Origin: Mesorhizobium neociceri | GTDB taxonomy: Bacteria; Pseudomonadota; Alphaproteobacteria; Rhizobiales; Rhizobiaceae | DNA: 64,000 bases | Assembly (NCBI RefSeq): GCF_013520985.1 | Contig: NZ_JACDTY010000023.1 | Location: forward strand, 1 to 64,000 | Reading direction: 5' to 3' | Shown: in pieces, positions 59,531 through 64,000 of the stretch | Layout of the letters: every line of letters starts with the position of its first letter | Position numbering within the stretch: position 1 is the first letter of the stretch | Position numbers and translations under genes: made by a program | The notes under the pieces: generated by a model | The model's database searches: none | Seen by the model: the letters and a program-made list of their open reading frames with translations, nothing else | What the model was told of the DNA's origin: nothing

Positions 59531-59884
59531 CTATTCTGCCGCCAAGGCAACGTTGATTAGGGCCGACGCGTGATTGGTCTGCTGCGGCGCCAGCCCGACA
59601 GGGGCGGGGATGGAAATGGGAATGAACAGGAACGGCAGTTCGATCATCAGGCATATGCGGCAAACCCAAAGAAGCTGAAGCTGGCGTCGGTGACGGTTCC
59701 AGAGACCGAGCCAGCCGGTTTCGAAACTGGCTACGATCGCCAGGATCACGATGCCGACCAGCCCCGCGATGAAGATGATCCGACCCGGGCGCGTTCGCAG
59801 GATGATCTCACCTTGCCGCGCCTGTTCCGCTGAGAACACCGGCCCATCGTCTCGTCGATCATCGTTTTGCCGATCCTCGCTCAT
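59531..59884 (-). CDS. Small membrane protein
   Basis: The 117-residue protein starts behind AAGGAGG (ATG 59884). An acidic tail (MSEDRQNDDRRDDGPVFSA) precedes one helix (RIIFIAGLVGIVILAIVAS, 35-53) typical of short rhizobial one-helix proteins. A second hydrophobic stretch (LMIELPFLFIPISIPAPVGL) is less typical, so the C-terminal half may be a frameshifted extension. Confidence 0.6.
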   Translation of the reverse strand: MSEDRQNDDRRDDGPVFSAEQARQGEIILRTRPGRIIFIAGLVGIVILAIVASFETGWLGLWNRHRRQLQLLWVCRICLMIELPFLFIPISIPAPVGLAPQQTNHASALINVALAAE

Positions 59885-60039
59885 GATCGCCTCCTTCGAT
59901 TTGATCCCCGGGAGCACAACCGGCGTCCGGCGCATGGAGTTCCGAATTGCATCGGCCTGCCGATCACAGACACGTGATGGAGGGAACTTTGCTCCCGGCG
60001 AATGGTTCGACCCAAAGATCAGCCAGCCGGGAGCAAGCC

Positions 60040-60657
60040 ATGTCCGATGCCAAAAATCATTCAGGCCTTAGCCGACGGATGTTCATGACCGGCACCGTGT
60101 CGGCGGCAGCGGCAGCACCGCTCCTGGCCAAATCGACGGAGGCTGCCGAGCCGTCGCCTGCCAGATCCGCCGAGCCGAGAGAGCTGTCGGCAGTGTCGAT
60201 GCGCATCAACAGGCAGGCCTACAATCTGGCGCTCGACAATCGTACGAGTCTGCTCGACGCGCTACGCGACCACATTGGCCTGACCGGCACCAAGAAGGGC
60301 TGCGATCACGGCCAGTGCGGCGCGTGCACCGTGCTCGTCGACGGCAAGCGGGTGCTGTCATGCCTGACGTTCGCAGTCATGGCTCAGGGCCGCGAGATTA
60401 CTACGATCGAAGGCCTCGCATCGAAGGATGGTGGTCTGCATCCAATGCAGCAGGCCTTCATCGACCACGATGCCTTCCAGTGCGGGTACTGCACGCCCGG
60501 CCAGATCATGTCGGCGATAGGCTGCGTCAACGAGGGCCATGCCGGATCGCAGGACAGCATTCGCGAATATATGAGCGGCAATCTTTGCCGCTGCGCCGCG
60601 TATCCGAACATCGTCGACGCCATCGTCCAGGCACGCGACGAAACAAGAAAGGTCTGA
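60040..60657 (+). CDS. paoA: Aldehyde oxidoreductase [2Fe-2S] subunit (PaoA/YagT-like), Tat-exported
   Basis: The 205-residue protein has a Tat leader (SRRMFMTGTVSAAAAAPLLA) that exports the whole complex. The clusters are GCDHGQCGACTVLVDG (about 88-103) and CGYCTPGQ with LCRCAAYPN (about 147-195). ATG 60040 follows GGGAG. First gene of paoABC. E. coli PaoABC oxidises aromatic aldehydes in the periplasm. Confidence 0.93.
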   Translation: MSDAKNHSGLSRRMFMTGTVSAAAAAPLLAKSTEAAEPSPARSAEPRELSAVSMRINRQAYNLALDNRTSLLDALRDHIGLTGTKKGCDHGQCGACTVLVDGKRVLSCLTFAVMAQGREITTIEGLASKDGGLHPMQQAFIDHDAFQCGYCTPGQIMSAIGCVNEGHAGSQDSIREYMSGNLCRCAAYPNIVDAIVQARDETRKV

Positions 60658-60658
60658 C

Positions 60659-61681
60659 ATGCGCCCCTTCACCTATGAAAGACCTAAAAACGTTCCCGCC
60701 GCGCTTGCGCTGGCTTCAAAGTTTGCCGCGAAAGACGATCCGCCGACCGAGGCCGATGCGCAATTCATTGCCGGTGGCACGAACCTAGCCGACTACATGA
60801 AACTCGGCGTTGCGCGGCCCGAACGTTTGCTGGACCTCAACGGTCTTTCCGAAGCTTCGCTCAGGCAGATCAAGATAACCGACAAGAGTATCCGCTTCGG
60901 CGCCCTCGTTCGCATGGGTGAGGCAGCTGACCGCGAAGAAATACGAAGCGGCTGTCCGGTTATCGCCCAAAGCCTGCAACTGGCTGCCAGCGGCCAGTTG
61001 CGCAACATGGCCAGCCTGGGCGGCAATGTTTTGCAACGCACGCGCTGCGAATATTTTCGCGAGACGTCCTGGCCCTGCAACAAGCGCAAGCCCGGCTCTG
61101 GCTGTTCGGCAATGAACGGGTTCAATCGCCAGCATGCCGTGCTGGGCACAAGCGATGCCTGCATCGCCACCTATCATGGCGATTTCGCGCAGGCGCTCAT
61201 CGCGCTCGACGCTACCGTCGAGATTGAAGGCCGACGAGGTAGGCGCACGCTTGCCTTTGCCAAGTTGCATCAGCTTCCGGGAAAAACGCCCAATATCGAG
61301 ACGAACCTTGCAGCCGACGAGATCATCACCGCCATAGAGGTGCCGCTGGGGCCCTGGAGCAGTCGCTCGCGCTATCTGAAGATACGCGACCGCGAATCCT
61401 ATGCCTTTGCGCTTGCCTCCGCGGCGGTCGCGCTGGACATGGACGGCGACACGGTAAGGGAAGCGCGCATTGCGCTTGGCGGTGTGGCCACCGTGCCATG
61501 GCGCGCCGGCGCCGCGGAAGACGTGCTCAAGGGCAAAGTGCTCGACGAAGCCACTGCAAACAGGGCGGCGGAGGCCGCGTTCGCCGACGCCAGGCCGCTT
61601 GCCTTCAACGGCTTCAAGATAGAGCTCGGCAAATCCACCTTGACGCGCGCGTTGCTCGAAACCCGGGATATGAAGTCATGA
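60659..61681 (+). CDS. paoB: Aldehyde oxidoreductase FAD subunit (PaoB/YagS-like)
   Basis: The 340-residue protein has the FAD-binding block IAGGTNLADYMKLGV (about 39-54), ASLGGNVLQRTRC and the extra iron-sulfur Cys cluster specific to PaoB (CEYFRETSWPCNKRKPGSGC). It carries electrons between the 2Fe-2S subunit and the acceptor. One base after paoA; overlaps paoC (ATGA). Confidence 0.93.
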   Translation: MRPFTYERPKNVPAALALASKFAAKDDPPTEADAQFIAGGTNLADYMKLGVARPERLLDLNGLSEASLRQIKITDKSIRFGALVRMGEAADREEIRSGCPVIAQSLQLAASGQLRNMASLGGNVLQRTRCEYFRETSWPCNKRKPGSGCSAMNGFNRQHAVLGTSDACIATYHGDFAQALIALDATVEIEGRRGRRTLAFAKLHQLPGKTPNIETNLAADEIITAIEVPLGPWSSRSRYLKIRDRESYAFALASAAVALDMDGDTVREARIALGGVATVPWRAGAAEDVLKGKVLDEATANRAAEAAFADARPLAFNGFKIELGKSTLTRALLETRDMKS

Positions 61682-63957
61682 ACCAGGCCGCACCCACTCC
61701 CAAGGACAATCAGGGCGATCCCGTCGTGCGCATCGATGGCCGTTTGAAGGTCACCGGACAGGCAAGCTATCCCGCCGACATCGCCACGGCGAACGTCGCC
61801 TATGGCGTGCTCGCCACCAGCACCATCGCCCGGGGAAAGGTTTCAAAACTCAATATCGAAGATGCCAAGGCGGTGACCGGCGTGCTGGATATCGTCACCT
61901 ATGGCGACATGGACAACATCGGCAAACCGAAATTCGGCAACACGTCGGCAAGCTCCATCGCGCCGTTGCACGACAGGACGATTTTCCATGACGGCCAGAT
62001 CGTTGCTCTTGTCGTCGCCGAGACGTTCGAGGCGGCCGAAGAAGCTGCCATGTTGATCCACGCCGACTATGAGGACGAGCAGCCGAGCGCCGGCTTCGAG
62101 TCTAAAGGCACGAAGACGGAAGCTGCGGCGGGCAAGAATCCGATGCTCAAGGAGGACCCCAAGGCAGGCGACTTCGATGCCGCTTGGGCAAATGCAGCGG
62201 TGAAGATCGACGAAAAATACTCGACGCCGACCCAGCATCACAACCCGATCGAACTGTTCTCGACCACGGCGATATGGCAGGGCGATCAGCTGACGATCCA
62301 CGAGCCGTCCCAGAACGTGACTGGCTGGAAGGTGGAGCTCGCGCGGCAACTGAAGCTCGATCCGGCCAATGTGCGGATCATAAGTCCCTACATTGGTGGA
62401 GCCTTCGGTTCGAAGGGACCTATGACGGCGCGCACGGCGATCGTTGCGGTTGCGGCGCGTCGCATCGGCAGGCCGGTTCGTTGTGTGGTCAGCCGCATGC
62501 AGGCTTTCGGTACGCAGACCTATCGCGCCGAGACGAGGCATCGAATTCGCATGGGCGCCGGCAAGGACGGCCGTATCACGGCGTTCGGACATGAGGGTTG
62601 GGAGGTGACGTCACGCCCGGATCCTTATGTCGTCGGCGGCACATCCGCGACGGCGCGCATGTATGACTACGGCTCCGTGCTCACGCATGTCTCGATCGTC
62701 CATGCCGATCGCAACACGCCCGGCTACATGCGATCGCCACCGGAGACGCCTTACGTCTACGCGCTGGAGAACGCCATGGACGAGATGGCGGCAGCGCTTG
62801 GCATGGATCCTGTGGAGTTTCGCCGCATCAACGAGCCGGCCAAGGAAGTGATCGGCGGCAAGCCGTTTTCGAGCCGCTCGCTCATCAAATGCTACGATGA
62901 GGCTGCAGACGCCTTCGGCTGGTCGAAGCGCGATGCCAAGGTAGGTTCCATGCGCGAAGGCGACTGGCTGATCGGCATGGGCTGCGCGACGGCGATCTAT
63001 CCGACCGCCGTCGCTCCCTGTGCGGCCAGGGTTCGCTTGACCAGCGATGGCGACGTCCGGGTTCAATGCGGCTCGCATGAAATCGGCACCGGCGTCCGCA
63101 CCATAGCCGGCCAGATGGCAGCTGAATTGCTTGGGATTGCTATGGAAAAGGTCAGCGTCGAGATGGGCGACAGCGCTTTGCCGCCCGCACCCGTTTCGGG
63201 CGGCTCGATATCAACGGCCAGCGTCTGCTCGGCGGTGATGCAAGCCTGCGAAACTGTACGCCAGAAACTCTTTGCAGGAGCGGTCGGCAAGGACGGTCCC
63301 CTCTCTGGCTCCGGCAATGCAAAGCTGGATATGGCTGACGGAAAAGTCGGCGCCGAGACCGGAAAATCCGCGAAGCTGGCAGATGTTTTCAAGGCCATGC
63401 AGGTCGGCGCCATCGAGGAATATGCCGAATTCGCACCGAAGGGTTCATCGCCGGAAGCGCTCAAGAAGCTTTATGCCGGGCAGCCCGAATTCCATGGCGG
63501 TGAAGGCGACGAAGATTCGGTCAAATACGCCTTCGGCGCCGAGTTCGTCGAAGTGCGCATCAACAGCTACACGCGCGAGGTAAGGGTGCCACGCATCGTT
63601 GGCGCCTTTGCTGCCGGACGCATCATGAACACGCGCACCGCGCGCAGCCAGCTGATGGGCGGCATGATATGGGGTATTGGCCAAGCACTTCACGAGGCGA
63701 CTGAAATCGATCAGCGCCACGCGCGCTATGTCAATCGCGACCTGCAGGACTATATCGTGCCGGTCAACGCCGACATCAAGCAAGTCGACGTGATCCTGGT
63801 GCCGGAGGTCGACCGTGAGGTCAATCCAGCTGGCGTCAAAGGGCTGGGTGAGCTTGGCAATGTCGGTACGGCTGCCGCGGTCGCCAGCGCGGTCTATCAT
63901 GCCACCGGCAAGCGCATCCGGGACCTGCCGATTAGGATCGAAAACCTCCTGGCATGA
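61678..63957 (+). CDS. paoC: Aldehyde oxidoreductase molybdenum subunit (PaoC/YagR-like)
   Basis: The 759-residue protein has all Mo-site blocks: PTQHHNPIELFSTTAIW, SPYIGGAFGSKGPMTARTAI, VQCGSHEIGTGVRTIAG and the C-terminal catalytic Glu in GVKGLGELGNVGTAAAVASA. It binds the molybdopterin cytosine dinucleotide and has no leader of its own; it rides on PaoA through Tat. A PaoD-type cofactor-insertion gene, if present, would be beyond 64000. Confidence 0.94.
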   Translation: MNQAAPTPKDNQGDPVVRIDGRLKVTGQASYPADIATANVAYGVLATSTIARGKVSKLNIEDAKAVTGVLDIVTYGDMDNIGKPKFGNTSASSIAPLHDRTIFHDGQIVALVVAETFEAAEEAAMLIHADYEDEQPSAGFESKGTKTEAAAGKNPMLKEDPKAGDFDAAWANAAVKIDEKYSTPTQHHNPIELFSTTAIWQGDQLTIHEPSQNVTGWKVELARQLKLDPANVRIISPYIGGAFGSKGPMTARTAIVAVAARRIGRPVRCVVSRMQAFGTQTYRAETRHRIRMGAGKDGRITAFGHEGWEVTSRPDPYVVGGTSATARMYDYGSVLTHVSIVHADRNTPGYMRSPPETPYVYALENAMDEMAAALGMDPVEFRRINEPAKEVIGGKPFSSRSLIKCYDEAADAFGWSKRDAKVGSMREGDWLIGMGCATAIYPTAVAPCAARVRLTSDGDVRVQCGSHEIGTGVRTIAGQMAAELLGIAMEKVSVEMGDSALPPAPVSGGSISTASVCSAVMQACETVRQKLFAGAVGKDGPLSGSGNAKLDMADGKVGAETGKSAKLADVFKAMQVGAIEEYAEFAPKGSSPEALKKLYAGQPEFHGGEGDEDSVKYAFGAEFVEVRINSYTREVRVPRIVGAFAAGRIMNTRTARSQLMGGMIWGIGQALHEATEIDQRHARYVNRDLQDYIVPVNADIKQVDVILVPEVDREVNPAGVKGLGELGNVGTAAAVASAVYHATGKRIRDLPIRIENLLA

Positions 63958-64000
63958 CTTCGTACTACGTCGAGAACATGTCAGAAAGCTTCTTGTCGTT

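Noticed and set aside
1..64000. tRNA, rRNA and CRISPR loci
   Set aside because: No clover-leaf with a TTC-type loop, no rRNA-like stretch and no regularly spaced short repeats were seen on reading both strands; a tRNA scan could confirm.

Overview
The window is high-GC alphaproteobacterial DNA, most like a Mesorhizobium-type rhizobial replicon. The evidence is a repABC replication/partition cassette with predicted antisense RNA and parS palindromes, a NodW/FixJ-type response regulator, DUF3606, DUF1127 and DUF1656 proteins, and the overall gene style. It is probably part of a repABC plasmid or megaplasmid. No rRNA, tRNA or CRISPR array was found.

Layout. (1) 0-4.1 kb is a graveyard: relics of a thermonuclease, a DUF3606 protein, an ATP-dependent DNA ligase, an SRAP protein, an IS91-type transposase and an adenylate-cyclase TPR tail, plus one small intact secreted protein. 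(2) 4.1-36.3 kb is a catabolic, efflux and detoxification island. It holds a molybdenum hydroxylase pair (iorAB-like), an NTF2-like protein, an aromatic-acid-type efflux operon (HlyD, DUF1656, FUSC), a chloroperoxidase-like hydrolase, an eight-gene acyl-CoA degradation operon, an MscS/cNMP-binding channel, two response regulators, a 1622-residue soluble histidine kinase with about eleven PAS domains, a TauE-type carrier, and exported esterase, epoxide hydrolase and dehalogenase-like enzymes with an SDR and an Ohr/OsmC protein. (3) 36.7-46.8 kb carries exported unknown proteins, a second two-component operon (receiver regulator, FkbM methyltransferase, molybdopterin-domain protein, kinase) and virB1-virB4 of a type IV secretion system, cut off inside virB4. 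(4) 47.2-52.4 kb has a cold-shock gene and repC, an antisense RNA, repB, repA and parS sites. (5) 52.4-59.4 kb has a decayed and an intact copy of one tyrosine recombinase around a RES/Xre toxin-antitoxin pair, a PIN-type toxin-antitoxin pair, a DUF1403-ScpB operon with a 31-bp palindrome, and a defence-like gene relic. (6) 60.0-64.0 kb is a complete paoABC-like periplasmic aldehyde oxidoreductase operon.

The most interesting signal is a motif of about 35 bp. Its core is the palindrome RGTATCGnCGATACC, with CCAA on the distal side and GTGCAAT on the gene-proximal side. I found ten copies, all between 6.87 and 36.03 kb, all in the same orientation relative to the gene they precede, and all roughly 55-155 bp before a start codon. 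They stand before the hydroxylase, NTF2-like, efflux, hydrolase, acyl-CoA, channel, DUF1127/carrier, esterase and epoxide-hydrolase units and one small ORF. The multi-PAS kinase and its LuxR-type regulator sit in the middle. I infer, without proof, that this is one self-contained sensory regulon for uptake, efflux and breakdown of an unknown, perhaps aromatic, epoxide or ester, compound.
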